DNA from: Begonia masoniana | Lineage: Eukaryota > Streptophyta > Magnoliopsida > Cucurbitales > Begoniaceae | Direction: 5' to 3' | Length of the DNA stretch: 64,000 nt | Assembly: GCA_022432975.1 (NCBI GenBank) | Contig: CM039503.1 | Coordinates: 44,100,655 to 44,164,654 of the forward strand | Shown: piece after piece, positions 11,563 through 24,898 of the stretch | How the letters are laid out: each line of letters begins with the position of its first letter | Position numbering within the stretch: position 1 is the stretch's first letter | The notes under the pieces: generated by a model | The model's database searches: none | The model's input: only the letters and a program-made list of their open reading frames with translations | What the model was told of the DNA's origin: nothing | Program-made: the position numbers and the translations under genes

Positions 11563-12177
11563 CTATATGAATATACCTGGAATAACCGATGGTTGAGCGG
11601 CTCCCTCTTCTTCGATCAAGGTAGACATCCTCGGAGGACAACACGGTGGTATCTTATTCAGTCCCAGACAATCTCTGGCCTTGTGCCCCACCTTGTCGCA
11701 CCGAAAACATCGACCGAAATGCAACTTGCACTCCCCAAAGTGATTCTTCAGACACGTAGCGCATCGAGGAGCTTGTTGAGCCCTTTGTGACCGTTCACTT
11801 CTGTCCTGAATAAACGGTGCATCGTTGGGCCTCGTAGCGCCCCGTCGATGTAGTTGCCAACACTGTTTTTGTTGCGGTTGCACCTCTCGGAAAAACCTCA
11901 TTGGACAGTTCCTAGAGAGATGACCCAGTCCATTACACGCAAAGCATTGGCCAAAACCTGCCTTGCACACCCCACCATGGCACTTCTTACACGTTTGGCA
12001 TTGAGGGAACTGCACAAGCCTTCTTGTACGTTTCTCATCTACCACGCTAATTAAATCCTCACCAACTCTTTTTATGCCCCTAACTGGTAGCTGCTCCTCC
12101 TCTAGCTCAAAAACTCGCACCATAACTGTAAGCTGGCTAATGGGATCCACTCGGAGTTGTCTAGGTGCTCTCGGCAT
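11563..12177 (-). CDS. Element B gag-like zinc-knuckle protein
   Basis: A 204-residue open frame starts MPRAPR, about 170 nt after the LTR end and primer binding site, as expected for gag. It is dominated by cysteine clusters: CQTCKKCHGGVC, CFACNGLGHLSRNC (CCHC), CATCLKNHFGEC and CFRCDKVGHKARDC (CCHC). The end (about residues 185-204) reaches into a protease-like start, after which coding stops. A normal gypsy gag has a capsid domain before the knuckles; only a short acidic N-terminus is present. A nucleic-acid-binding nucleocapsid role is inferred from the family. It could instead be a decayed gag whose frame happens to be open. Confidence 0.7.
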   Translation of the reverse strand: MPRAPRQLRVDPISQLTVMVRVFELEEEQLPVRGIKRVGEDLISVVDEKRTRRLVQFPQCQTCKKCHGGVCKAGFGQCFACNGLGHLSRNCPMRFFREVQPQQKQCWQLHRRGATRPNDAPFIQDRSERSQRAQQAPRCATCLKNHFGECKLHFGRCFRCDKVGHKARDCLGLNKIPPCCPPRMSTLIEEEGAAQPSVIPGIFI

Positions 12178-12330
12178 TTCTTGTTCCTAGACACAATACA
12201 AACACAAGACAAAACAATATAAACATCTATGAATCAAACTTAAACTTAAATACTTACAGTCGATGGAGAGTCCTCGTGTGGCGGTTCGTGTTTTGGCAGG
12301 CAGTTCACAAATCGCTTTTAAAACTCCGTC

Positions 12331-12346
12331 TCTCTGATACCATAAT
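12331..12346 (-). promoter_or_regulatory. Primer binding site of element B
   Basis: The minus strand reads ATTATGGTATCAGAGA directly after the LTR end GGTCGCCACA. It is a tRNA-Met-type primer site and sets the minus orientation of element B. Confidence 0.85.
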
Positions 12347-12584
12347 TGTGGCGACCTTAACAAGGTACCCTTATTTTTTTTTGTATATATATTTTTTTTT
12401 AACTTTAAACCTGACGTTCGATCGAAAATGAAACTTTAAAAGAAATCGGAATTGAAATTGTTAACGACGTTTGAAAACTACTTTAAAAACCATTTGAAAT
12501 AAACTTAAAACCATTAAATTAAACCATTAAAAACTAAAAGAAAACAATTAAAATCTTTATGTTTACAATTGGCGAGCGCGACAG

Positions 12585-12778
12585 AACAGGGGGCGATCGA
12601 TCGTCCAAAACGGGCGATTGATCGCCCAAGGGCGATCGCTCCTGGCGAGCGATCGCCCTTCGGCGATTACTCACTTCGCCTAGCGATCGCCACTCCAGGC
12701 GATCGCCAGGCAAGAAGGGGCGATCGATCGCCCCAAGAGGCGATCGATCGCCATGCTCTCTGGAATTTCTCCAGAGAG
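12585..12778 (-). repeat. GATCG palindrome array and hairpin in LTR B
   Basis: About ten overlapping GCGATCGATCGC/GCGATCGC words lie in ~165 bp, including the perfect 18-bp palindrome GGGGCGATCGATCGCCCC (12717-12734). Adjacent at 12754-12778 is a hairpin with 10-bp arms GCTCTCTGGA/TCCAGAGAGC and a 5-nt loop. The same hairpin core follows a related array in LTR C (62240-62272). The array is GC-rich against an AT-rich background. Open frames across it are artefacts. Confidence 0.85.
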
Positions 12779-13313
12779 CGCAGCTCCCTCCTCCTCCTTC
12801 TTTCTTCTTTCCTTCCTCTCCACCTTCTGCACAACCCATCACCCGACATTATTCAATACTCAACACAACTCTAACTTAGTCTATACACTTCCAAATTTCA
12901 CGAAAACTGACTGCATGGATCGCTCTAAAACCGTGCGTATCCATACAGTCATAAATCACCTAAAATCATCAAATAAAACCCAATCAAATCCTCAAAACAA
13001 ACATCAACATAAACTCACAATTTCTTAAAACTCAACAACACAAATACGTATCAATCATTCAAAACTACACCACTCCAAGCCTACATCCACTAAACAATTC
13101 CCAAAATATCAAACTTTTCCACATATCCTAAAATCCCTCACATCTTTAACATCAAAACAAGCTTACGTTAATTTCCCGAAAGTAGCGCAGAGCACACCCA
13201 CGGTCATCAAACCTTGCCAAAACACACCCCGTCGCCATGAGCACCATTCATCGACCACCTATTCCTTGTCATCAAGAGAAACTCTCACCTTCACACTTGT
13301 CACCTACATCATA

Positions 13314-14280
13314 CAACATAAACATTAAGCCTAATGCTTAGTAAGGGGATGCACTATACTTTACATGCACATGAATGTATGAATTCTTAAAACTTATTCA
13401 TTTACTTGTTCTTATTCTTTTTAATAACATGAATCGTGTTGGGGAGGTAGGTGGTGCGTGTACATAGTCCTTTCGGCCATATTCATGGTCCAATATGGAC
13501 AGTGATTCATGGTCCCTCGAGTTGGACGGTTTTGTTGTTCGTGGCCATACCACCTCATCTTACATAATCATTTCATACATTTCATTTTCATGCATGTAAA
13601 ACATTTCATATGCCGTTGAGAAAACATGATGCATGAGGAAATCTACGTACAATATATCATCAAGCAATTCACAACGTACATAGACACACACTAATCTTAA
13701 CGAACTTCACAAACAACTAATAACTAACATCCTAGGCTACCCGACTCATTAACCCTCACGATCAAAAAATCATCATCAAAACAACAAAAGCCTAACGTTG
13801 ACACGATGTAGGGCCTTAAGGGCCGGAAACCTAACACCCACTTACCTGGCATCCGTAGCATGTCGTGCACCGTCCGAAAAGTCGTCTCTACCTAAAACAT
13901 TTCACAAATAAGGGCATTAAAACCGATCCTAAATAAACGAATTCCAAACTTAAACTAAATCTCTAACCAAAGCAATTTCTCAAAAAACTTGTGTTAAAGT
14001 CTCACGGGCATTTCATCGAGCACGTTGCGCTCACAATTTACTTAACCTCCATTAATGGTTTTCCAATAATCTCTAATATCCAAACTTTAATCTAAATCCA
14101 CCAATAACCATAAATTCATTTAATCTACCTAAATAACGATAAATGTATCACTAATAAGCAAAAGCACAATACCATCGATTTCTAACTAAAACCCCATAAT
14201 TCTCAACCCTAAATCAATAACCCTAATAAAATAAAATCCTTAAAACAACATCCAAAGGAGCCTAGAGCTTAGAACTTACC
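13314..14280 (-). other. Predicted split leader in LTR B
   Basis: Minus-strand motifs give: donor CTCTAG/GTAAGT with intron 1 from 14279; acceptor GAAATGTTTTAG ending intron 1 at 13892; mini-exon 13891-13846 (46 nt) ending GGATGCCAG; donor GTAAGT with intron 2 from 13845; branch-like TACTAAG at 13343-13337; acceptor TGATGTAG/GT ending intron 2 at 13314. Sizes would be 388, 46 and 532 nt. The acceptor 1 and donor 2 regions are nearly identical to those of LTR D. Splicing is inferred, not observed. Confidence 0.55.
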
Positions 14281-14833
14281 TAGAGCATTGATTGGGCAAG
14301 AAAAACGGAGGAGAAATTGCTGGAAAACGGAACGTCGATCGATCGTGGAAGAGAAGTGGTGAGGGAGGAATCGCCAAAAATGAGAGAGACTTGCTCTCTG
14401 GAGAAAATGAAATCGTGAGTGGGGGAGGGAGTGTTTTTGTTTGTTTTTAATAATAATAAAACTTAACTTTATATTTACAAGTTTGTCCCTCACTCATTTC
14501 TTTTCTCGTTTTGTTATTTCGCCCATCATTTTGAATTCTCCGAAGCTTCCTTATTCCACCAAATATTCCAACTTATTTCTAGGGTTCTAACGAAACTCTC
14601 CGTTCGCAAAACGGACTTAATTTACTATTTTTACGAATTAAAACACTATAGGCGAAAAACCGTAACTCGGCGTTACACTATCGATTTGGATTTCTAAAAA
14701 TTTACTTATTCTTCTAAAAATCCCCATAAATCTCTAGGGTCCTAATAAAACCTCCCGCTCACAAAATGGACCATTATTTCTTATTCACGAAAATACCCTT
14801 GGAGCGGAAATTTGAAAAAACTTGGGTGTTACA

Positions 14834-15480
14834 GAAAATATGTAATAGCAAAAGTCTGAACAACAATGAGATTGTGGGTTTGAATATGAGATGGTTACGT
14901 CTGAACGACAATGAGATGACTATACCTGAACGAAAGTAAGATGACAAAGTCTAAACAACAATAAAATGGCTAAGTCTGAACGAAGGTTGGGAAATAAATA
15001 CCAACCAGTATGTAACTGTTAAATCAGAATTCGGTAAAAGTTAATGTTAATTTTCCACCTGCATGTATTTTCGCTTGCTAAATTATTCTCATAGTATATA
15101 ATTTTATGATGTAGGTGAATTTTTATCTGAGGAAGAACTGACTGTGATTGAGAACCTTCGCGAGGCAAGCAAGCATACAGAAAAAGAAAATATTTTTGAA
15201 TCAAATAAAAGAATTTAATTTAGTATGTTTTAGTTTTCGATAACTATTAATATTTGTATTTCAGTTAAAACTCTTACGTTGGATTTATCGTTAATAAAGT
15301 TTTATGAATTGCTTAAATTCTTCATTTAGTTCAATTTTGACCAAATTATTTTAGGTTTAAATTTTGTTTAAAGACTTCCGCGCAAAATTAGAGTTTTAAC
15401 GCTCAAATTTTATAAATCAATTTAAGAAAAATTTTAAAATTAAGATTTCAAATTAAGAATTTTAAAATTGGGGCGTTACA
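14834..15480 (+). mobile_element. LTR remnant G
   Basis: It ends GGGGCGTTACA at 15480, a typical gypsy LTR end. Its left side is cut by element B at 14833/14834. It begins with a degenerate minisatellite built on GTCTGAACGACAATGAGATG (about 14849-14992). It keeps an acceptor-like ATGATGTAG/GTGA (AG at 15112-15113) matching the last leader acceptor of LTRs B and C. No start or internal region is visible. Confidence 0.6.
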
Positions 15481-16300
15481 GACATTTCCTGCAAAACAAC
15501 ATCCATAAGGGTGTAAAAAAGAAGCCAAGAGTCCCTTCATAAAAGGGTATCATTTCCATTGCCTACTAGATTAGTTATTCCTTTGTTCAGAATATCGCTC
15601 GCTTTAGTGATTCTACGTCAAATAAAGGAAGCATTATTCTTCTTTTAATTTTGTCAATGGTGAATTGGTCGTTAAGATATTTATAACCCAAGACTTGCAC
15701 CTAGAGAGAATGTTTTTCAGTTAATAAGCGTCAACCTGATTTAGCCAGAAAACATGATTTGTTTAAGACATGTAGCAGATATTGAGCCCTCTAGCAGCCT
15801 TAGGATTTGTAACTATTTGTCAATTCACCAAACTTTGTTTGCGATTTCCCTCGCTTACCACTCCACAGGAATTGTCTTGCAAGTCTTTCAATTTCACTAC
15901 AACCTGAAGTATGAAGAATGAAAGACTGCATCAAATAGTAAGGGATACTAGATATTACAGACTGAACAAGATTATGTCTACCAGCAAAGTATACATCCTG
16001 CAAGTTTCAAGCTAGTTTTATCAATAATATAAGCAAAAGAGTATTTAGTAGTTTTTCCGTGAATAGATGAGACTCTTAAATATTTGCCTAAATTTGTAAC
16101 AACAGAAATATAAGTAAGTCTGGATATATCATTAACAATTGCATCAGAAGTAATGTTGAAAAAGTAGATACTAGATTTTTTGAAGTTAATTCTTTGGCCT
16201 GAGGCCTGAGAGAATTTTTCGAGAATGTCTAATACCACTTTCATTTGGTATCTTTTCATACTACTTTCCCTAATGAAATTAATCATTTAGGTTTTGTTTG
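15481..16300 (-). pseudogene. LINE (L1-type) reverse transcriptase remnant
   Basis: Two minus-strand frames match the region after the catalytic core of plant non-LTR reverse transcriptases. 16286-15978 contains LEKFSQASGQRINFKKSS and LGKYLRVSSIHGKT. 16003-15800 contains AGRHNLVQSVISSIPYYLMQ and FLWSG. In intact proteins these are contiguous; here a frame change separates them near 15990 and upstream catalytic blocks are absent. It is a 5'-truncated or decayed LINE fragment. No poly(A) tail or target duplication was assigned. Confidence 0.85.
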
Positions 16301-17700
16301 TACTCCATCTCTATATTATTTATAGATTCTATCTTTATTTTTCTCATTTTTTATTATTGTTATTATATTACAAAAAATACATATAGTAAATCACTTTTTA
16401 ATATCATTTTCAATTTAAAATATATAAGAATTATGACATACGTCCATCCTAGATTATTTTACTAGAAAATATATATTCCATTTTCTAAGGAGTTGCACTT
16501 CCAATCTTCTGAATCAAACTTCAACATGAAAAGAAAAGTAGCATTTATGCAAGGCGCACTGCATCGACTCTAACTTGTTCTCTGCACAAGAAGTCTAATT
16601 TCAAAGTTTTGACAAGTGGATGATCGTCTTTTTACTCTACAAATCAAATTCAATGCATATTCACTTAAGAAAATCAGTTAAAAGGATACATCAGTTACTA
16701 CCTCATAATTGTATTCTATTTGTTTTTATTTCCTCAACCACCTTATCCTATGTTTATCTCTCACTAATGTTTTGTGGATTTCTTGATACAACTTTATCTC
16801 ATACTTATTTCTAAATTCTATTAATCTTTATTATAAATATAAACATGTTTATTATTATTGAAATTGTTGTAGTCAATTTCTTATCATTGTATTATTTCTA
16901 ACTTTAAGCTATCTAAGACACCCACGAAAGTGACATGCTGTAATATCTTCCAATGCTCTCATTACAATATTTTCTACTTTTAAGGTTGAAAATCTTATTT
17001 GATCTCTCTCCAAAATATATCTCAAGGATGCCAAAGATCATCACTTACGTCAAATAATGTTGTATTAAAAGATTCTCGGATAGAGTTTTCAGAATCACCA
17101 AAAAATCTTTCAAAACATATAGAATTTTGCACTTTTGATAAGCTGATCAGAACTGAGGTCCCGACTCAAGATTCTTGAGCCTTAGCTCAGACTCTTTTTT
17201 TGTGCTGGGACTGTGACTGAGAAACTGTTTTGACGACGATTCTTTTCTTCTCTTTAAGTCGCGGCTCAAGTCTCTTTGAGTCACGACTCAACTACAAAAT
17301 TCATCATTTTTAATCTTTATTTACCTTATTTGATTATTTACCTGCATAATAACCTAAAATAAATTAAAATTACCAAAAACTCAAGGATAAGAATCTAACT
17401 TTGTTTAGAATGATAAGAATAACTCTAAATTTCATAGAGTTATCAGTCGGAGACAATATAATTTTGTTCTTGGGTTAGCCCAAAACGCGTTGTACTAAGT
17501 AGAGAGAAGAAACTTACTTATAAACCATACATTTTTTACTTTTTTAAGCAATGTCAGATTATGCGCTCCACTTGTATGGGTTGGACCCTCACACTATGCT
17601 TTCATTGCTTTTACATGGTGGACTGCCACACATATTATAAGTTGGAAGTGCTTCAAGAAAAATAAAAGAAATATTAATTAATAATGGAAAAAACCTCTTG
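16301..17700. other. Intergenic, no gene seen
   Basis: AT-rich sequence with no coding pattern that I recognise. 17150-17300 holds imperfect GACTCAAG/GAGTCACGACTC words that may be an old small element. It forms the far upstream region of RPS15. Confidence 0.5.
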
Positions 17701-17726
17701 AAGACTTTTTCCCCGTCAACTGTCAC

Positions 17727-17864
17727 TGGGCTGGCCCTAATTCAGATGGGCCGCCGGCCCACCGTAAAGATTGCTCGAATTGAAATTTGAAGAACCTTTC
17801 TGCAATATTGATATCGCAATATAATAATTCAGTTAGATAAACCAGAAGCCTTGGACAACCCTAG
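17727..17864 (+). promoter_or_regulatory. RPS15 promoter: site II and telo-box motifs
   Basis: Three site II motifs (TGGGCC/T): TGGGCT at 17727-17732, TGGGCC at 17747-17752, and GGCCCA on the opposite strand at 17756-17761. A telo-box-like AACCCTAG lies at 17857-17864, some 55 nt before the ATG. This pairing is characteristic of plant ribosomal-protein and other growth-linked promoters (TCP-type and telo-box-binding factors). No clear TATA box is seen, which is common for this gene class. Confidence 0.8.
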
Positions 17865-17918
17865 CAGCCGCGGATCAGAGTCCATATCGCTGTTTCTTCT
17901 TCAACCAAAACTCCAACC

Positions 17919-19415
<1,497 letters not shown>

Positions 19416-19641
19416 AGTATCATCATAAACCTGAGATGTTACAGTTTCCAATTTTTTTTAGTTGTGATAGATGATAAGAATTTCTGTTCTCTGAATTCCC
19501 AATGCTTTATATTATAGTTTGATCGCAGTGGAATTTGACCTCATATCTATGCATGTAGTCCAAATTTTGGTGTTGACAGTGTTTTTGGAATTCGATCTCA
19601 CATCCTTTGGATTGATCAGTGTGGTCTTCTCCTAAAATAAA

Positions 19642-21546
19642 GCATTATCGTATATGAAAATTTTCATTTGCCTATTAAATTTAAAGTTGCAGAAAAACTA
19701 AAATTACTTGTTGAAAACAATTTTTTTGCTCTAGTTAAAATCTATTTTTTAGGAGATTTAATATTTAGATTTATTTTTTAATTTCACACTTTAATCTTAC
19801 TTTTAAACGTAATAGTAATTAATTGATGTAATTAATATGTTATTTTAATTATTTATATTTTATCATAATGCATATTACATTGGAAAACAAGAGATTAGTG
19901 TCTATCTCGTTCTCTGCTTTCTCTCTTTTAAGTCAACATCCTCTTGTTCAGGTTTCCGTGATTATCTGAATGTGTATGTGCGACAAAGTTTGAATACCAA
20001 AAAAAGAGAGTGAAAGAGGACAAGTTTCTGTAATTTGGTGTTTATTGAGGACCAAAACTGTAAATTACTAGTTTATAAAAGGATAACATATGCAAATTAA
20101 CTAGCTTGATTCTTCTTTGGTTGAGTATGGAAATATATAATCTGTTTTAGTGATTGGTTACTTAGACATTATAGTGGCAACATCATGGCATGGGGTGTTG
20201 GTCCCACTTAGAAGCACGCTTGGTTATGTTGCTGTGTATGAACAAGCATCATAACATCTAATAGAATAAGTAATTTGGGATAATCCATATTATTTTGTGA
20301 CTATTTTCAATTTGCTTAGAAAATGGATACCATTTTGTTAGAATCAATGACTAGAAAGCAAATCATTGGTTATACATTTTTTTTTTTTTTGTCCTCTTGG
20401 CCTTGATGCTGATGACTTATTTGATTATTTTGGTTGATTGGTACCAAATATTAGATCCTATAATTTGCATCAAATTGTTGCATATTTTGAGTATGATCAT
20501 CAAATTAGATAATATTGAATAACAGGACTGCTAATGATATAATTATGAACTGACATTTTGAGTAAGGTAGCTCATTGATTGGTGTAAGCAATTTTGTGTA
20601 AACTATTTATAATACATTATAATTGTTTTATCAAGTAATGAACAAATCAATTATAGGATTTTCGAGAAATGTAAGATGGGTATTTTTATTATTAGTTTTA
20701 TTTTAGGTGGGAATACAACATCGTTGACAAGCATAATACTCTGTCTAAAATATGTGCGAGGCAATTGACGATATTTTGTGCGATGTCAACCCATGGTTTT
20801 GCTTCTCAGCTCAAGGACGCTAGTCACTTGAAGGCCACGGTGACACACTCGATAGCAAATTTCAGACGCTCTATTATAAGGTGATTTCAAATATATTATG
20901 CATAAAGATTATATTGACAATTATCACAAAGCCGAAGTGGACATCTAAAGAGGGAAGATTTGTTACAATTACACAGACAAAGAATATTCTGTGTATTGAT
21001 TCAAAACTGTACTGGCGTGATAAATAATGGAGATTTGGACATAATTCTTGTCCACCAAACAACATCCACATGGTCTTGTTCCCTCTCCAACCGAGCAACG
21101 CATCATATTCATTGCTTTTACACCCGAAATTCATCACAAATGTCAATAATGCAATGAATAAACAATACCCAAATCTTAAAAAAATAAAAAAATAAATAAT
21201 AAAAAAAAAAAAAACATGATTTGGGTTTTGAAGAATCTTGTTTCATCCATAATAGTTTTTGGTGGAAATTAAAAACATACAACCACCATGATGACATTGA
21301 CAGCCAAGCTGAAAACATGCAGCGAAAATGGGAAACGTTGAAGAAAGCCCGCCAACTAAACAAGCCATTCAACAGGGGAAGCACCCACATTTCTTGTCGT
21401 CCATTACAAAATAACCCATTTCTTTTACAAATATTTTTACTCTACAAACTTACTGTTCATTTAATATTACAGACACGACCAGAGAAATCAACGCTCAATC
21501 AATCTTAATTTCTAACTCCAAATTGGCTTCTTGAAAGTAAAGATCT
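19642..21546. other. Intergenic between RPS15 and Aux/IAA
   Basis: AT-rich with homopolymer runs (poly-T near 20380, A-rich near 21180-21215). Frames such as 20874-21146 and 21118-21390 are antisense or low-complexity and match nothing I know. It should contain the 3' ends of both convergent genes. Confidence 0.5.
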
Positions 21547-22983
21547 TCAGCTCCTGCTTTTGCATTTTTCCATGGCTCTAGGGGCTGAAAAGATGGAGAA
21601 ATAGAAGCCAAGTTTAAACCTAACTACCAATCATATACTCAGCAACACCCAAGGATTCACTAAATTTGTTTCAGTTTTATAGAACACAGTTTATGATTGA
21701 CATACCCAATCCAATGGCTTCTGATCCTTTCATGATTCGAACGCGCTTGCATGAATCGACAAACATTCTGTGTACATAAGAAGAGAAGGGATTAGAAAGA
21801 TTAATGACGGATTTTTTTGAAGCTCTAATTTTTTTTAGTCACTTTCACTGTTTGTAAAGCAGGGAACTTACTGCCAAGGAACATCACCCACTAGCATCCA
21901 GTCTCCATCCTTATCTTCATAAGTTGGCACATACTCAGAGCTGTTGAGAAGGTCCATCAATTTCCTCTCATTCATGAAATCTATCATTCCTTGGGTCCCA
22001 TACTTACCTTTAGATAATAAAATTAATATTATTTCATGTTTATTTCTAAATATATATCTCAAGATAAGTAGTTCTACAGTGTTACAATCATGATTTCAAT
22101 TCCCACCCAGCTATTTTCTCACATGAATCATAGTATTTAGTCCCAGATCTAAACCTGTCCAAGAAAATTCACCGAAAAAACTGTGGATTTACAATCTTTT
22201 TTAAGCTTATATATCATGTTCTCTTGGTTTAACATTGAATGACATGAATTCTTCAAGTTCTAGCTCAAACTATGTCCACCTTCGAGGTTTAAGGTTCACA
22301 TACGATAAACTCTTGAATGTATGCTATACAACCACCATGAAATCAATCGAGCTACGCGTGAAAACGGCACAAAGATTGGTATAAGAAAATGGAGAGTTTT
22401 GATTGATACCCATGGTGAAGGAGCTAAACATCTTGGCTAATGCATCAGAGAGGTCTTGGTAACTCTTGTACATCTTTAAGTCCACTTTGCGAAGATATGG
22501 AGCCCCGTCCATACAGACCTTCACCATTGCTGAACTTGAGTTACTGTTTTTGTTTCCCTTCTCACCACTTTCTTCGCTGCTCTTCTGAATCATCATCGAA
22601 TTCTTCCTGTACGATCTCACCGGTGGCCAACCCACTACTTGCGCCCTGATTTACGGAACCAGAAAATAGAAAAGAAAATTAATAAATCCTGCAAATACTA
22701 AGGATTTTTTTTTTCTCTGTGAGAAGGAATATTACTTTGCCGGTGGTTTAGCGCTGTTCTTCTCCTTCGAAGCATTATCATCCGTCTTTTCGTCGAGATC
22801 AACCGCTTCTTCTTTGAACTGGATGTTAAGTTTCAGATCAATGGTTTCCTCGAATCCTCTCTTTCCAGTGACTCTCTGGGCTTCATTTTCCCCTTTGATT
22901 CCACCAGGAAGGGCGAGACTAAGCTCAGTTTCTTTGAAATTGACGCCGAAGTTATGGGGCTCTGATGCGAGCGTTTTGGCCAT
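21547..22983 (-). CDS. Aux/IAA auxin-response repressor (IAA7/14/16/17 type)
   Basis: Nuclear repressor that binds ARF factors and is degraded with TIR1/AFB when auxin is present. Five exons on the minus strand: 22983-22736, 22645-22410, 22007-21872, 21767-21706 and 21584-21547, all GT-AG with consistent phases, giving 239 residues. Domain I is the ELSLALPGG (EAR motif, LxLxL). Next come KRGFEE with the KR nuclear signal and the domain II degron [13 protein letters not shown]. The PB1 region (domains III/IV) includes [20 protein letters not shown], then [16 protein letters not shown] and [19 protein letters not shown]. All key elements are intact, including the invariant lysine and the acidic cluster for head-to-tail PB1 contacts. 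The product should be a canonical short-lived repressor. Assignment to one IAA number is not possible from sequence alone. Confidence 0.96.
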
Positions 22984-23005
22984 TTTTGGCTGAATTTGGA
23001 CAACA

Positions 23006-23346
23006 GAGACAGCGTCGGGCGAGAGTGAAAGCTTCGTCTAATAACTTTCTTTGAACCCTTTTGCGCAACTTTCTGAACTTCTTGGCGATGGAGCTTTCTG
23101 AAGTCTTCCGCTTTCGTTCTGTCTTCTTCTTCCTCGTCTTCTTTCTTCCATTATTTATGTTGTTTGGGGCCAGCGTCTCATCGTTGGTAATAACTCCCCT
23201 CTCAAAGTTATAGTCTACCTTCATACCCTTGGTCTTATGATGTACACTCACCTTCAACGGATGGATCATTTAACACGTGCTCTTATTTGGCTCGTTGATC
23301 TTGTTACCTCCAAATCATCCACTACGCATCTATTATATATATATAT
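23006..23346 (-). promoter_or_regulatory. Aux/IAA promoter and leader motifs
   Basis: Upstream on the minus strand there is a long TATATATA tract (23330-23346), a G-box CACGTG (23274-23279) and a TGTCTC auxin-response core (23006-23011 in plus coordinates, GAGACA). The TGTCTC lies only 23 bases before the ATG, so if the tract at 23330 is the TATA box it is in the 5' leader. Aux/IAA genes are usually auxin-induced through ARF sites, which fits but does not prove function here. Confidence 0.45.
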
Positions 23347-23349
23347 ACA

Positions 23350-24889
23350 TACCACCTAAAAAAATCATTGAATATAATCGTATGATTCAACAATGATAAA
23401 GTGCAATTTAAACATTAATGTTTAAGGGTATTTATGGATTACGCCCTAAACTATTTTTTAGACAAATGATCTTCTACCTTTCAATTATTAATAATTTGAA
23501 ACTCATTATTACTTTATTAATTAAAGCACATGGATAACACATTTTCATTTAATAAGGTATTCTACGTATTTTCTAACATTTCTATGATTTTTAATCTAAT
23601 TTTGAACTATATCGCATAACTGACAAAGTTTGGAATTGTCAAAAACGAAATTATTACCGTTCAAAAGCAGATTAAAAATCACCAGACATATTAGAAATTG
23701 AGTTAAAACATGTTATTAACCCGAAAACATGATATACATGTTAGATTTAACAAATAAATTAGTGGCATGTTTCGAATTGTTGATAGTTGAAAAATAAAAT
23801 TTAATTTATTTCAAAAATAATTTTAGGTATAATCTATAAATGAGCTTAAATGTAGGATTTAAACTCTAATTTACCCTAACAATAGTTAATGTAAAAAAGT
23901 AATATACATTAATACTTAAAGTTAAGTGAGGAATCATTGAGAAAATGTTGGTATTAAGACTACTAGTCCTAGAATTAAACCGAGTAGAGAGGGCAACAAA
24001 ATTGACTAAACCCTAAAAAAAAGAGCTTTCAAATAAGACTAGAGTGGTGGAGAAGAGTAAGGGACATGTCAAATCCCAATCATACATTCTTATTATTATT
24101 TTCTATTTACTTGATATTAATACATAATTAATTACGTAATCTTGCTAATTTTAATTTCATATCATTTAACCGTCTAGTATTTTAATAATCTCGTCCTATT
24201 TTCTTAATATATTTTTTAGGTGATCCCTGTCTAAAAATAATTTGTATTGAGTCAATGTCACGAACGGATAATTTCTCTTTTTGATTTCCTAAACATGTCC
24301 TCGTCTAAGTAAAAGAAAGTGACAATTAAAAAAACAAATATTAAAAAAATGTAAACAAAATAAGGCCACGTCTCTAGGTTAATATTGTGGGGGCATTCAA
24401 ATATAGGAGAATCTTGATGCAGACTATATAATATTCCGAGTGCTGGTTTAGATTGGGACATGATTGGTACTATAATGGCCCTCCTAACTAATACACTCTC
24501 TTAAATATGATCTAGTGCTTCAATGTGTTTCAACCAATGACTCATTCAGAGATCCTCTTTTTTCATGTCTATTCTATGCATTTTCGTTTGAAAATTGTGG
24601 GATTTGGATTTGCTGAGTTTCACTGAATTGTTTAATCTATGGTTTCAAGTCTCGATAAAACACTTGATGAGGATAGACTAGGTGATTCATTAAGGGTTTT
24701 CTCGTTTTCAACTTCTATCCACGCGTTTATCGTACAAATTGATAAACACACTCGTAGTATTTATTAACGTGCTTTCTAGCTTGTGCCAAAGCTAAGCCTA
24801 TTGTTAGATCATAAAGGTGTTGTATAAAGTTTATTACGTAAATACTATGCTTAGATCGTATGGTGTGCACGCCCCGCATATTTGTTTGT
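23350..24889. other. Intergenic, no gene seen
   Basis: AT-rich spacer between the Aux/IAA promoter and the MULE. I found no coding or repeat structure worth naming; the 24258-24461 minus-strand frame has no family features. Confidence 0.5.
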
Positions 24890-24898
24890 TTTGTTTAA

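Larger units (their letters stand above)
12347..14833 (-). mobile_element. Element B 5' LTR, 2.49 kb
   Basis: On the minus strand it runs from TGTAACACCC at 14833 to GGTCGCCACA at 12347. A TATAAA lies at 14468-14473 on that strand, about 190 nt before the first leader donor. It carries the split-leader motifs (see separate entry), a conserved GGCC-CTTAA-GGCC block (13811-13826) and, near its inner end, a GATCGATCG palindrome array with a stem-loop. The purine-rich tract before the 3' LTR and the primer site after this one confirm the pairing. Confidence 0.9.

Noticed and set aside
12534..12874. Overlapping frames in the GATCG array (60-102 residues)
   Set aside because: All are translations of the palindromic array, open on both strands because of composition.
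21118..21390. Minus-strand 90-residue hydrophobic frame
   Set aside because: Low-complexity Phe/Tyr run from an A-rich tract; no family features, and it lies in the spacer downstream of the Aux/IAA gene.
22952..23269. Minus-strand 105-residue frame upstream of the Aux/IAA gene
   Set aside because: It overlaps the leader and start of exon 1 in another frame and is lysine/arginine-biased by composition; no homology recognised.
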